Assembly: GCA_965277895.1 (NCBI GenBank) | Contig: CBDIDR010000001.1 | Span: 1,550,001 to 1,614,000 of the forward strand | Direction: 5' to 3' | From: GCA-2862585 sp965277895 | GTDB taxonomy: Bacteria > Bacteroidota > Bacteroidia > Flavobacteriales > UBA7312 | DNA: 64,000 nucleotides | The notes under the pieces: generated by a model | Databases searched by the model: none | Told to the model about the DNA's origin: nothing | Seen by the model: the letters and a program-made list of their open reading frames with translations, nothing else | Made by a program: the position numbers and the translations under genes | Shown: piece after piece, positions 1 through 8,297 of the stretch | Position numbering within the stretch: the stretch's first letter is position 1 | Layout: every line of letters starts with the position of its first letter

Positions 1-546
1 TGGAAAGGAATGCCCATACAGTTCCTTTAATATAGCGTCTTTATCAAGCTTTATTTCTTTATCCAAATCGTCGTCCAAAGAATCTGTTAAATACAATTTC
101 AAAAACTGTTTACCTATATGATTGCCACTCCCTTCATCGCCTAGTAAATATCCAAGACTTGTCTTAACTGGCTTTATGATTTCTCCATCATAATAGGCCA
201 CATTAGAGCCTGTTCCTAAAATACCAACCACACCACTATTGTTCTGAAGTAAAGCGTGAGCAACTGCTAGCAAGTCTGATTTCATATCAATTTCAGCAGT
301 GATAAATATGGTTTTCAAAACCATTTTTAAAGCATTCGCCTTTTCGGTGTTTCCGCAACCAGCTCCATAAAAAAACACCTTATTGATAGAGGAAAAATCA
401 AGATCAAGCTGACGAACGGTCTCATCAATAACTTTGGAACTTACTACAAACGGATTTAAGCCAATAGTTTCAAACTGACTGATGGTTTCACCATCAATTA
501 ATCGCCAATCTGTTTTACTGCTTCCACTATCAGCTATCAGAATCAT
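1..546 (-). CDS. BadF/BadG/BcrA/BcrD-type ATPase, N-acetylglucosamine kinase-like (3' end outside window)
   Basis: The reading frame starts at ATG 544-546 and runs off the left edge, leaving about 182 residues. The N-terminus MILIADSGSSKTDWRLIDG is the phosphate-1 loop of the ASKHA (actin/hexokinase-like) fold. GILGTGSNVAYYDG around residue 110 is the second phosphate loop, and a GAGCGNT segment lies near residue 64. Bacteroidota proteins of this form are usually annotated as N-acetylglucosamine kinase-like, phosphorylating an amino sugar with ATP in the cytoplasm. The true substrate cannot be read from the sequence. The first 17 bp of the gene overlap the end of rnz, so it is probably the last visible member of the pyrR-to-rnz transcription unit. 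Confidence 0.8.
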   Translation of the reverse strand, partial: MILIADSGSSKTDWRLIDGETISQFETIGLNPFVVSSKVIDETVRQLDLDFSSINKVFFYGAGCGNTEKANALKMVLKTIFITAEIDMKSDLLAVAHALLQNNSGVVGILGTGSNVAYYDGEIIKPVKTSLGYLLGDEGSGNHIGKQFLKLYLTDSLDDDLDKEIKLDKDAILKELYGHSFP

Positions 547-1465
547 AAGTGCGTTTTACTTCATGGGTTTCACCCTCGTGTGCTAATAAGGTGTTTGGGA
601 ATACCGACTGTGCCTCATCTTGTAAGGGCGTTAAATCAAAATACCTTTGGGAATAATGTCCAATTATCAAACGCTTTACCTTTGCCTTCTTAGCAATTGT
701 AGCAGCTTCTTTAGCCGTAGAGTGCATCGTTTGCTTGGCTCTTTCTTTTAATTCATCTAAAAAGGTAGCTTCATGGTATAAAATATCTACACCTTCAATT
801 TGAGGTATAATTGATTCGTTGTACATGGTGTCGCTACAGAATGCAAAGGAACGTGGGTTTTGAGCAGAGCGAGTTAGTTCAATATGGGGAATGAGTTCAC
901 CATCTTTGGATAAATAGCCTCCACCCTCTTTGATGTCTGGGACAGCTTCAAGGGGTATATTATACTCTTCTATCTTTTCTTTACGCATACGTCTAGGCTT
1001 TAGTTTTTCTTTAAACAGAAAACCACAACAAGGTAAAGAGTGTTTTAAAGGTATTGTATGTACAGTTACATCGTTATTCTCCATTAAAAGCTCAGGAGTG
1101 TCAAAGCCAAATTCATGGAAAAATAGTGGAAAACAAAGCGTTGTTTTTGAAGCCTCGAGTTGTATGTAAATAATTTCTTTAAGTTCTGCAGGACCGTAAA
1201 CATGTAACTCTTTTTCACGACCAAGTAAATGCATGGTAGAAATGAAGCCAATTAATCCAAAATAATGGTCGCCATGAAGGTGAGAAATAAAAACATGATG
1301 GATGTTTTGCATCCTAATCTTATACTTTCTCAATTGCAGTTGAGTGCCTTCTCCACAGTCAATCAAAAAGAAACGCCCAGCTACATTCAATAGCTGAGCG
1401 GTAGGCTTTCTTTGGTTTGTTGGTACTGCCGAATTACACCCTAATATGGTTAAATCAAAAGGCAT
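530..1465 (-). CDS. rnz: Ribonuclease Z
   Basis: This is a 311-residue metallo-beta-lactamase-fold endonuclease that trims the 3' trailer from tRNA precursors. The zinc motif HLHGDH is at residues 62-67. Further metal ligands lie in FCSDTMYNE and in IIGHYSQRY near the C-terminus, and the length matches the short bacterial RNase Z. The start ATG overlaps the stop of the upstream T9SS gene in a TAATG arrangement, and its stop overlaps the next kinase-like gene by 17 bp. It is therefore translated within a tightly packed operon that begins with pyrR. The family assignment is secure. Confidence 0.95.
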   Translation of the reverse strand: MPFDLTILGCNSAVPTNQRKPTAQLLNVAGRFFLIDCGEGTQLQLRKYKIRMQNIHHVFISHLHGDHYFGLIGFISTMHLLGREKELHVYGPAELKEIIYIQLEASKTTLCFPLFFHEFGFDTPELLMENNDVTVHTIPLKHSLPCCGFLFKEKLKPRRMRKEKIEEYNIPLEAVPDIKEGGGYLSKDGELIPHIELTRSAQNPRSFAFCSDTMYNESIIPQIEGVDILYHEATFLDELKERAKQTMHSTAKEAATIAKKAKVKRLIIGHYSQRYFDLTPLQDEAQSVFPNTLLAHEGETHEVKRTYDSDS

Positions 1466-2280
1466 TAAAAATCTTGTATTATCATCTTTTTAGTGAGTAC
1501 GTCTTGTCCGTTTCTGATACTGTAAAAATACATTCCGGTTTCAAAGGAAGAAGCATCAACTTCTATTGTATTTAATCCTACAACAGCATTAATAGTTTCA
1601 TTATGAACTACCTTACCCATAAGGTCAACGATTAAAAAGTCATAATTCGAGTAATCCTTAGAGTAAAGCTCTATAGTCGTTATATTAGAAAATGGATTAG
1701 GTGCATTCTGGGACAGTGTAAAAGTAGTGTTTTCTCCTTCTCCTATTGAAGCCGATGACTGAACAATTAACTTATACCCTTCTATTTTTTCGTAATCACC
1801 CAAAGAGCCGTATAAAGAAAGTGTCGCACCAAATACAGTTATCCAACCATCAATATTTAAAACGATATCATGCTGCCCCACTTCATCAGCAGTTGGTGTT
1901 CCATAAAGCGTAACACAGGCTACAGCATCACCATCAAAAATAGAGTCTGCATTTGATAAATAAGCAGACATTGATTCGGGCAAACCTTCTACATCTACTA
2001 ATTTAATGCTATCAATATTAAAAGGTGCTATATTAATAATTGGGAACTCTTCAATATAAAATGGGTCTCCCATTACTTCACCTACTGTGTTAGGCGTTTT
2101 GATTTGAATATGCTCTTCATAATATACCTCTTTAACAGCTAAAGGAAGGTTTTGAGTAGTGTCAGGCCATAAGCCAAATGTTGAATCTTGTAAACTTGCT
2201 TGAGGCTCGCAAGGGTTTTGCTGCGCTATAGCATTAAATCCAAAAAACAATGTAATTGTTAAGAGTAAAATATTTTTCAT
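1465..2280 (-). CDS. Exported protein with T9SS type A C-terminal sorting domain
   Basis: A 271-residue secreted protein of unknown function. I chose ATG 2278-2280 because it begins the signal peptide MKNILLLTITLFFGFNAIA. A longer reading from 2313 would add 11 residues that overlap the upstream STAS gene. The middle (about residues 30-190) resembles no enzyme I recognise and has the composition of a small beta-rich secreted domain. The last ~80 residues are a classical Type IX secretion tail: NAPNPFSNITTIE, then a DLMGKVV strand, then GMYFYSI and KKMII. Such proteins cross the outer membrane through T9SS and are often anchored to surface lipopolysaccharide. It sits oddly between STAS and rnz, with a TAATG overlap to rnz. 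Confidence 0.85.
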   Translation of the reverse strand: MKNILLLTITLFFGFNAIAQQNPCEPQASLQDSTFGLWPDTTQNLPLAVKEVYYEEHIQIKTPNTVGEVMGDPFYIEEFPIINIAPFNIDSIKLVDVEGLPESMSAYLSNADSIFDGDAVACVTLYGTPTADEVGQHDIVLNIDGWITVFGATLSLYGSLGDYEKIEGYKLIVQSSASIGEGENTTFTLSQNAPNPFSNITTIELYSKDYSNYDFLIVDLMGKVVHNETINAVVGLNTIEVDASSFETGMYFYSIRNGQDVLTKKMIIQDF

Positions 2281-2290
2281 AAATAGTAAT

Positions 2291-2602
2291 TTAGATGTTA
2301 AGTTGTCTTTCAATGTCTTCCATCTCTATGATATCAAATGCCTCCTGAATACTAGGAACAACCATATACTCTTCTAGAGGCGGTAAATTTGAAACCATAA
2401 CGAAAGAGTTGTTTTTGACAATATTTTTACCAAATGTAGTAAACTTTAATAAATCGGTGGAGTTAAGCCCTATAATATCGTGTAAGTCTAAAATCAAATG
2501 TTTAGTATTACCATTATATAGAGTCTCTATAAATGATAAATCATCAGTATTTTCTGAAAGCTTGACTATCAAACAGTCTCGTTCTATTCGGTGAGAGTGC
2601 AT
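2291..2602 (-). CDS. STAS-like (anti-anti-sigma-type) domain protein
   Basis: A 103-residue protein that looks like a single STAS domain. Alternating hydrophobic strands (DCLIVKL, HLILDLHDI) are followed by GLNSTDLLKF, at the place where STAS proteins carry the serine/threonine phosphorylated by an anti-sigma kinase, and by a strand NSFVMVSNL. In Flavobacteriales a gene of this type is commonly found immediately upstream of rnz, which fits its position here. It lies 3 bp downstream of pyrB. The regulatory partner is not in the window and whether it acts in a partner-switching pathway is inference. Confidence 0.7.
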   Translation of the reverse strand: MHSHRIERDCLIVKLSENTDDLSFIETLYNGNTKHLILDLHDIIGLNSTDLLKFTTFGKNIVKNNSFVMVSNLPPLEEYMVVPSIQEAFDIIEMEDIERQLNI

Positions 2603-2605
2603 GTT

Positions 2606-3535
2606 CTACTTTTTTATAGAATTAGCTAATAAATATAAAACAGCCATTCGAATAGCCACCCCATTTTCTACCTGTTGTAATATTATGGACTGCTTAGAAT
2701 CGGCAACATCAGAAGTAATTTCTACACCTCTGTTTATTGGACCTGGATGCATAACAGTAATTTGCTTAGTGATAGAGTCCAAACGTTCTTTATTTAAGCC
2801 ATACATCATGGAATACTCTTTCTTAGAAGGAAAGAATTTTGTGTCTTGACGTTCTAGCTGAATTCGCAACATATTGGCAACATCACACCATTCTAAGGCT
2901 TTCATTAAACTTGGCTCATAGCCTACACCCAAAGACTCAATGTACTTGGGCATTAGCGTAGATGGACCACAAACTTTGACCTCTGCTCCTAATTTTTGAA
3001 GGCAAAAAATATTAGATAATGCCACTCGAGAATGAAGGATATCACCCACAATAACTACTTTTTTACCTTCTACAGAACCTAACTTTTCTCTTATGGAGTA
3101 AGCGTCTAATAATGCTTGAGTAGGATGTTCGTGAGCACCATCACCAGCATTTACGATAGGCACATCAATATGATTAGATAAAAAGGTTGCTGCTCCTGCA
3201 TCTGGATGACGCATGACAAGCATGTCCACTTTCATTGCTAAAATATTATTGACTGTATCTACTAATGTTTCACCCTTTTTAACGGATGAAGATGCTGCCG
3301 AAAAATTTAAGGTATCGGCAGATAAGCGTTTTTCTGCCAATTCAAAAGACAGTTTTGTTCGAGTCGAATTTTCAAAGAATAAATTCGCTACTGTAATATC
3401 TCTTAATGAAGGGACTTTTCTGATGGGACGATTAATGACCTCTTTGAAATTGTCGGCAGTGTTAAATATAAGTTCAATATCTTCTTTTTGAAGATTTTTA
3501 ATTCCTAAAAGGTGTTTAACACTTAGCGTACTCAT
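2606..3535 (-). CDS. pyrB: Aspartate carbamoyltransferase catalytic subunit
   Basis: This 309-residue enzyme catalyses carbamoyl phosphate plus aspartate to N-carbamoylaspartate, the committed step of de novo pyrimidine synthesis. The carbamoyl-phosphate loop ENSTRTK is at residues 54-60. HPTQALLDAYSI is the second substrate motif, and the C-terminal MHPGPINRGVEI is the aspartate-site signature. No pyrI regulatory chain lies next to it; pyrR immediately upstream supplies the likely control point. Its start overlaps the pyrR stop by one base (TAATG), indicating coupled translation. Confidence 0.97.
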   Translation of the reverse strand: MSTLSVKHLLGIKNLQKEDIELIFNTADNFKEVINRPIRKVPSLRDITVANLFFENSTRTKLSFELAEKRLSADTLNFSAASSSVKKGETLVDTVNNILAMKVDMLVMRHPDAGAATFLSNHIDVPIVNAGDGAHEHPTQALLDAYSIREKLGSVEGKKVVIVGDILHSRVALSNIFCLQKLGAEVKVCGPSTLMPKYIESLGVGYEPSLMKALEWCDVANMLRIQLERQDTKFFPSKKEYSMMYGLNKERLDSITKQITVMHPGPINRGVEITSDVADSKQSIILQQVENGVAIRMAVLYLLANSIKK

Positions 3536-4065
3536 TAACTTTTCAAAATTACACGTTCGTTATCTCCCCATTCAACGGACACTCTTTCATCGGCAACAAC
3601 GTCTATAGTATGCCCTACATAATTAGGTTGAATAGGCACGTGCCTACTCAATCGGCGGTCAATTAATACCATTAGTTCTACGGACAGCGGACGACCATAA
3701 TCGTGAAGTGCATCTAATGCTGCTCTTACAGACCTTCCGGTGTAAAGAACATCATCAATCAAGACAATCTTTTTGCCTTCTAGGGATGTACTTAAAGATG
3801 TACTATTGGCTACTAGTGGATCTTCTCGCCTTCTAAAGTCATCTCTATAAAAGGTAATATCCAAGCTGCCAACTTCTAAATTATAATCTGGGAAATTACT
3901 TTGCAATGATTCTTTTATGCGTTGACACAAATAAATACCTCTTGGTTGTAAACCAATGAGAACAGTATTAGAAAAGTCGTTGTGATTTTCAACTAGCTGA
4001 TGGCACAATCTATTGATTATGATTTGTAGTTGTTGATGATCGAGTATGCTTTTGGGCTTGCTCAT
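3535..4065 (-). CDS. pyrR: PyrR: bifunctional pyr operon regulator / uracil phosphoribosyltransferase
   Basis: A type I phosphoribosyltransferase of 176 residues counted from ATG 4063-4065. A reading from 4077 would need a TTG codon only 12 bp upstream and inside the promoter box, so I reject it. The PRPP-binding loop is VLIDDVLYTGRSVRAALDAL. In Firmicutes PyrR binds pyr mRNA leaders and also has uracil phosphoribosyltransferase activity. Whether it regulates by attenuation here is unknown. A -7 promoter box lies just upstream of the start (4075-4082), and the terminator of rpsA lies just beyond that. It heads the operon pyrR-pyrB-STAS-T9SS protein-rnz-kinase. Confidence 0.93.
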   Translation of the reverse strand: MSKPKSILDHQQLQIIINRLCHQLVENHNDFSNTVLIGLQPRGIYLCQRIKESLQSNFPDYNLEVGSLDITFYRDDFRRREDPLVANSTSLSTSLEGKKIVLIDDVLYTGRSVRAALDALHDYGRPLSVELMVLIDRRLSRHVPIQPNYVGHTIDVVADERVSVEWGDNERVILKS

Positions 4066-4074
4066 TTCAAAAAG

Positions 4075-4082
4075 CAAATATA
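4075..4082 (-). promoter_or_regulatory. -7 promoter box of the pyrR operon
   Basis: On the minus strand this reads TATATTTG, a perfect match to the Bacteroidota -7 box TAnnTTTG. It ends 9 nt before the pyrR ATG, so the mRNA leader would be very short. I see no good TTTG -33 box at the expected 18-20 nt spacing, so confidence is moderate. Confidence 0.5.
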
Positions 4083-4102
4083 AATTAAAAATTTGTACTG
4101 AA

Positions 4103-4144
4103 TAAAAAAAAGACCTTATGAAACATAAGGCCTTTTAATTTTTA
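4103..4144 (-). terminator. Rho-independent terminator of rpsA
   Basis: The stem CCTTATG/CATAAGG has an AAA loop and is flanked by A-rich and T-rich tracts on both sides, extending the stem with a single mismatch. On the minus strand it is followed by eight T residues. It lies between the rpsA stop and pyrR, and the symmetrical A/T tracts would let it work in both directions. Confidence 0.8.
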
Positions 4145-4158
4145 TGAAAATAAGAGAA

Positions 4159-6255
4159 TTACTTCCCTTTCTTTTCTTTTTTATCCATGCTTTCCTTTAG
4201 AGCAATTAGCTCATCCATATCTCCAAGAGTACTCTTTTGTTGAGACTTCTGAACTTTTTGAACTTTTTTCTTAGTACTTTTTACTTCTTCCATTTGTACT
4301 TCTTTGAAAATTACTGTGTGAGACACAATAATTTTTTGAGAATCTTTTTGGAATTCAAGTACACGGAAAGTCATTTTTTCGCCTACTTCAACTTTACTAT
4401 CATCTTCTTTCACAAGGTGTCTTTTAGGAGCAAATGCTTCTACACCATGAGTAAGAATAATTGTAGCACCGTTTTTAGTAAGGTCTTTAACTTCTCCTTC
4501 TAAGTCAGTACCTTCTGCGAAAACAGTTTCGTAACCGTCCCATGGGTTGTCTAGTAATTGCTTAACACCTAAGCTTAATTTTCTAGAGTCCATATCGATT
4601 TCCAATACTTTCGCGTCAATCTTCTCACCTACTTTAGTAAAGTCAGATGGGTGCTTAATTTTCTTATCCCATGAAAGGTCAGAAATGTGGATTAATCCAT
4701 CAACACCTTCTTCAAGCTCAACAAAGATTCCGAAGTTAGTAAAGTTACGAACTATAACATTTTGAACACTACCTACAGGGAACTTAGACGTAATTTCTGT
4801 CCATGGATCTGGAAGCAATTGCTTCATACCTAATGACATTTTTCTGTCTTCTCTGTCAAGTGTTAATACTTGAGCTTCAATTTCTTGACCTACTTTTAGG
4901 AAGTCACTAGCACTTCTTAGGTGAGTAGACCATGACATTTCTGAAACGTGTACCAATGCTTCGATTCCTGGTTGAACCTCAACAAAAGCACCGTAGTCAG
5001 CAACAACAACCACTTTTCCATTGATTTTGTCTCCGATAGAAACTTTCTCATCAAGAGCATCCCAAGGATGAGAAGTAAGTTGTTTTAGTCCTAACTGAAT
5101 TCTTTTCTTATCATCATCAAATTCTAAGATTACAACATTGATTGTAGAATCTAGTTCAACGATTTCATCTGGATGGTTAACTCTTCCCCAAGATAGGTCA
5201 GTAATGTGGATTAATCCATCAATACCACCTAAGTCAACAAAGACACCATAAGATGTAATGTTTTTAACAGTACCTTCAAGAACCTGTCCAACTTCTAGTT
5301 TAGACATTATTTCTTTCTTCTGCTCTTCGAGGTCAGCCTCAATAAGTGCTTTGTGAGATACTACTACGTTACGGAATTCGTGGTTAATTTTTACCACTTT
5401 AAATTCCATTTTCTTTCCAACGTAATCGTCATAATCACGGATAGGCTTAATATCAATTTGAGAACCTGGTAAGAAGGCTTCTAATCCTAGGACCTCAACA
5501 ATCATACCACCTTTAGTTCTGCACTTGATAAGACCTTCAAGAACGATATCTTTTTCGTGAGCTTCGTTCACTTTTTCCCATGAACGGAATACTCTCGCTT
5601 TCTTGTGAGAAAGGATTAACTGACCTTTTTTGTCTTCCTTTTTCTCAACAAGTACCTCAACAGCATCACCAACTTTTAAGTCTTCGTTATATCTGAATTC
5701 ATTTCTAGAAATGATACCGTCAGATTTGTAGTTAATGTTTACAATAACTTCTCTGTCAGTAATGGATACTACTGAACCGTCTAATACTTGGTCTGTGTCA
5801 ATAGTGCTAAGAGCCGATTCGTAGTCTTTCTCTAAATCGCTTCTCTCATCTTGGGTATACTCTTCAGTACCCATTTCATAAATTTCCCAATCGAAGTCTT
5901 TATCTTCTTCTGCTGAAGTCAATCGCTCAACTTCTTTAGTTTCAGCTTCTACTGTTTCTTCTTCAGTAGCTTTAGCTTCTTCAGCAACAACTTCTTCCGT
6001 TTCAACTTTTTCTGCAGATGGTGTTTCTTCAACAGCAGCCTCTTCTTTAGCTGGTGCTTCTTGAACAACTTCTTCTGTTGTTTTCACCTCTTCAACAGTT
6101 TTTACTTCTTCTGTTGGTTTTACTTCTTCTGATTTTTTTGCTGCAGTTTTTTTAGTAGTCGCTTTTTTAGCAGTCGTTTTCTTTGCAGTGGTTTTTTTTG
6201 GAGCAGCGGCTTTTTTAGTCGTTTTTTCTGCTTCTGTTTTTTTCTCTTCTGACAT
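4159..6255 (-). CDS. rpsA: 30S ribosomal protein S1
   Basis: About 698 residues counted from ATG 6253-6255 (MSEEKKTEAEK). A longer reading to 6282 adds nine residues unlike any S1 start. The first ~130 residues are a low-complexity Lys/Ala/Thr then Glu/Val/Pro region. They are followed by six S1 RNA-binding repeats, recognisable by GVFVDLGGIDGLIHITDLSW, GAFVEVQPGIEALVHVSEMSW and GIFVELEEGVDGLIHISDLSW. S1 helps the ribosome capture mRNA, which matters in a lineage that uses few Shine-Dalgarno sites. The leader between its promoter box (6371-6378) and start is about 110 nt, long for this window, and could carry autoregulation. The acidic/basic extension makes it longer than most S1 proteins. 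Confidence 0.95.
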   Translation of the reverse strand: MSEEKKTEAEKTTKKAAAPKKTTAKKTTAKKATTKKTAAKKSEEVKPTEEVKTVEEVKTTEEVVQEAPAKEEAAVEETPSAEKVETEEVVAEEAKATEEETVEAETKEVERLTSAEEDKDFDWEIYEMGTEEYTQDERSDLEKDYESALSTIDTDQVLDGSVVSITDREVIVNINYKSDGIISRNEFRYNEDLKVGDAVEVLVEKKEDKKGQLILSHKKARVFRSWEKVNEAHEKDIVLEGLIKCRTKGGMIVEVLGLEAFLPGSQIDIKPIRDYDDYVGKKMEFKVVKINHEFRNVVVSHKALIEADLEEQKKEIMSKLEVGQVLEGTVKNITSYGVFVDLGGIDGLIHITDLSWGRVNHPDEIVELDSTINVVILEFDDDKKRIQLGLKQLTSHPWDALDEKVSIGDKINGKVVVVADYGAFVEVQPGIEALVHVSEMSWSTHLRSASDFLKVGQEIEAQVLTLDREDRKMSLGMKQLLPDPWTEITSKFPVGSVQNVIVRNFTNFGIFVELEEGVDGLIHISDLSWDKKIKHPSDFTKVGEKIDAKVLEIDMDSRKLSLGVKQLLDNPWDGYETVFAEGTDLEGEVKDLTKNGATIILTHGVEAFAPKRHLVKEDDSKVEVGEKMTFRVLEFQKDSQKIIVSHTVIFKEVQMEEVKSTKKKVQKVQKSQQKSTLGDMDELIALKESMDKKEKKGK

Positions 6256-6370
6256 AATGGAATGTCTCAGTTTGTATTTCACTGTAATTGCTTGAGATAA
6301 GCGAACAAATACGTGAAAGTGTATTAGCTTAGTTTTTATCCTTTTTCCTCAATTATTCGCAAAAGGTTTG

Positions 6371-6378
6371 CAAATGTA
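6371..6378 (-). promoter_or_regulatory. -7 promoter box upstream of rpsA
   Basis: On the minus strand this reads TACATTTG, a perfect TAnnTTTG box. It lies ahead of an approximately 110-nt untranslated leader of rpsA. A clear -33 TTTG at standard spacing is not visible. Confidence 0.45.
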
Positions 6379-6441
6379 TAAAAATATACTGTTCGAACTG
6401 CTTTTTTTCATGATTAGCTTATCAAGAAGCCAAAAGACATA

Positions 6442-7230
6442 TTAAAGCTGCTGATAAAAGACTGCTTCATCAGTAAAAGACAAAGCAGGTTTACTAGAGA
6501 AAAGAGCATAAATTGACGAGCCACTACCACTCATTGAAGTATATACAGCACCAGCCCCTGTAAGTGTATTTTTTATGGCGAGTAATTTGGGATGATGCTT
6601 AAAAATACTGTCTTCAAAGTCATTTTTCAGTCTCCAATCCGATAATGGCTTTTGAATTTCATCCACCAAAGAAAAGTCAGATGGTTTTGGCGTAACAGCA
6701 GAAAAAGCTTCAGAAGTAGATACAAAAACATCTGCTTTCACCACCACTAAATAATGACCTTTTAAGTCTAAATCTAGTGGTATAAGCTCTTCCCCCACTC
6801 CACTGGCAAATGAGGGCACATTGTCAATAAAAAACGGACAGTCAGCACCTAATTGAAGAGCATAGCCCTTTAGTTCATGTTTTGAAATACCTAAATTGAA
6901 CAATTGATTAAGACCCATCAGGGTAAAAGCAGCATCTGATGAGCCTCCTCCTAAGCCTGCACCAGTAGGAATGTTTTTATGAAGGTGAATAAATACATCT
7001 GGGATGTCATAGTCAACTTTCAGTAGTTTTAAGGCTTTTTCACAGAGGTTTTCTCCTCCCTCTACTGTAATTCCTGTACACTTAAATCCTGGAGTAGATG
7101 AAGGAACGATTTCCAAAACGTCTTTCCAGCCAATAGGATAGAAAATAGTTTCTAAATTATGATAGCCATCTTCTCGTTTAGATACGATATTTAGCCCTAT
7201 ATTTATTTTCGCGTTTGGAAAAAATAACAC
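6442..7230 (-). CDS. ispE: 4-diphosphocytidyl-2-C-methyl-D-erythritol kinase
   Basis: A GHMP-family kinase of 262 residues that phosphorylates CDP-methylerythritol in the non-mevalonate isoprenoid pathway. The N-terminal FPNAKINIGLNI and the ATP-binding glycine motif PTGAGLGGGSSDAA (near residues 88-101) are diagnostic; the C-terminal MSGSGSSIYALF is the third GHMP motif. The start codon is GTG at 7228-7230; no ATG precedes the conserved N-terminus. It is divergent from accA, and a TACTTTTG -7 box lies at 7257-7264, 26 nt upstream. Confidence 0.95.
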   Translation of the reverse strand: MLFFPNAKINIGLNIVSKREDGYHNLETIFYPIGWKDVLEIVPSSTPGFKCTGITVEGGENLCEKALKLLKVDYDIPDVFIHLHKNIPTGAGLGGGSSDAAFTLMGLNQLFNLGISKHELKGYALQLGADCPFFIDNVPSFASGVGEELIPLDLDLKGHYLVVVKADVFVSTSEAFSAVTPKPSDFSLVDEIQKPLSDWRLKNDFEDSIFKHHPKLLAIKNTLTGAGAVYTSMSGSGSSIYALFSSKPALSFTDEAVFYQQL

Positions 7231-7256
7231 TGTTGAAAAATTTAATTGTCAAAAGA

Positions 7257-7264
7257 CAAAAGTA
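7257..7264 (-). promoter_or_regulatory. -7 promoter box of ispE
   Basis: On the minus strand this reads TACTTTTG (TAnnTTTG). A degenerate -33 (TTTA, 7281-7284) lies 16 nt further upstream. It sits in the ispE/accA divergent intergenic region. Confidence 0.5.
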
Positions 7265-7331
7265 ATCACATAAATTTTTCTAAACTTGAAATTCTTTTTA
7301 TTTATTTTAAAATTCGAAATTTACTCGAGTA

Positions 7332-8288
7332 ATGACAGATATAGAATACCTAGATTTTGAAAAACCTATTGAGGATTTAATGCACAATCTCAAACAAGCT
7401 GAGCAATTGGGTAGAGAGGGCATTGAAATAAATCAAACTATTACCGACCTCAAAAAGAAACTTGAGGAGAAAAAGAAAGAGATATATTCCGACCTTTCAG
7501 CATGGCAAAGGGTACAAATTTCCCGTCATCCTCAACGTCCGTATACACTAGAGTATATTGAAGCTATCACCGATGACTTTATAGAATTACACGGCGATAG
7601 ATCTGTAAAAGACGATAAAGCAATGATTGGCGGCTGGGCAAAGATTGATGGTAAAACATTCATGGTCATTGGTCAGCAGAAGGGTAAGAATACCAAGATG
7701 CGTCAGCATAGAAACTTTGGTATGGCAAACCCCGAAGGCTACAGAAAGGCTCTAAGGCTAATGAAGATGGCGGAAAAATTTAATAGACCAGTCATTACCT
7801 TTATTGATACACCTGGTGCTTATCCTGGCTTAGAAGCTGAAGAAAGAGGACAGGGCGAGGCTATTGCCAGAAATTTAATTGAAATGATTCAGTTAAAAGT
7901 GCCTATTATCTGCATTATTATCGGTGAAGGGGCTTCTGGTGGTGCTTTAGGCATTGGCATTGGCGATAAGGTTATGATGTTAGAAAACACCTGGTATTCT
8001 GTAATTTCGCCAGAGTCGTGTTCATCTATTTTATGGAGAAGTTGGGACTATAAAGAACAAGCTGCGGATGCCTTGAAACTGACGTCTCACGACATGCTGA
8101 AAAACGGCTTGATTGACGGGATTATTAACGAACCTCTTGGAGGGGCACATAGAGACACCCACTTCATGAGTAATGAAATAAAACAATCTATTCTTAGTCT
8201 GACTAAAGAGTTGGAAACTAAAACTGCTGAGAAGCGTATCAAAGAACGAATAGATAAATTTGGAAACATGGGAGTGTTTAAGGAGTAG
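7332..8288 (+). CDS. accA: Acetyl-CoA carboxylase carboxyltransferase subunit alpha
   Basis: This 318-residue subunit works with AccD to transfer the carboxyl group from carboxybiotin to acetyl-CoA, the first committed step of fatty acid synthesis. It has the usual N-terminal helical segment, PEGYRKALRLMKMAEKF, the FIDTPGAYPG strand-loop and GEGASGGALGIGIGD, which forms the oxyanion region. The length matches AccA of E. coli. It is followed nine bases later by dnaB, so the two are probably cotranscribed. AccB, AccC and AccD are not in the window. Confidence 0.97.
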   Translation: MTDIEYLDFEKPIEDLMHNLKQAEQLGREGIEINQTITDLKKKLEEKKKEIYSDLSAWQRVQISRHPQRPYTLEYIEAITDDFIELHGDRSVKDDKAMIGGWAKIDGKTFMVIGQQKGKNTKMRQHRNFGMANPEGYRKALRLMKMAEKFNRPVITFIDTPGAYPGLEAEERGQGEAIARNLIEMIQLKVPIICIIIGEGASGGALGIGIGDKVMMLENTWYSVISPESCSSILWRSWDYKEQAADALKLTSHDMLKNGLIDGIINEPLGGAHRDTHFMSNEIKQSILSLTKELETKTAEKRIKERIDKFGNMGVFKE

Positions 8289-8297
8289 TGATTGATT

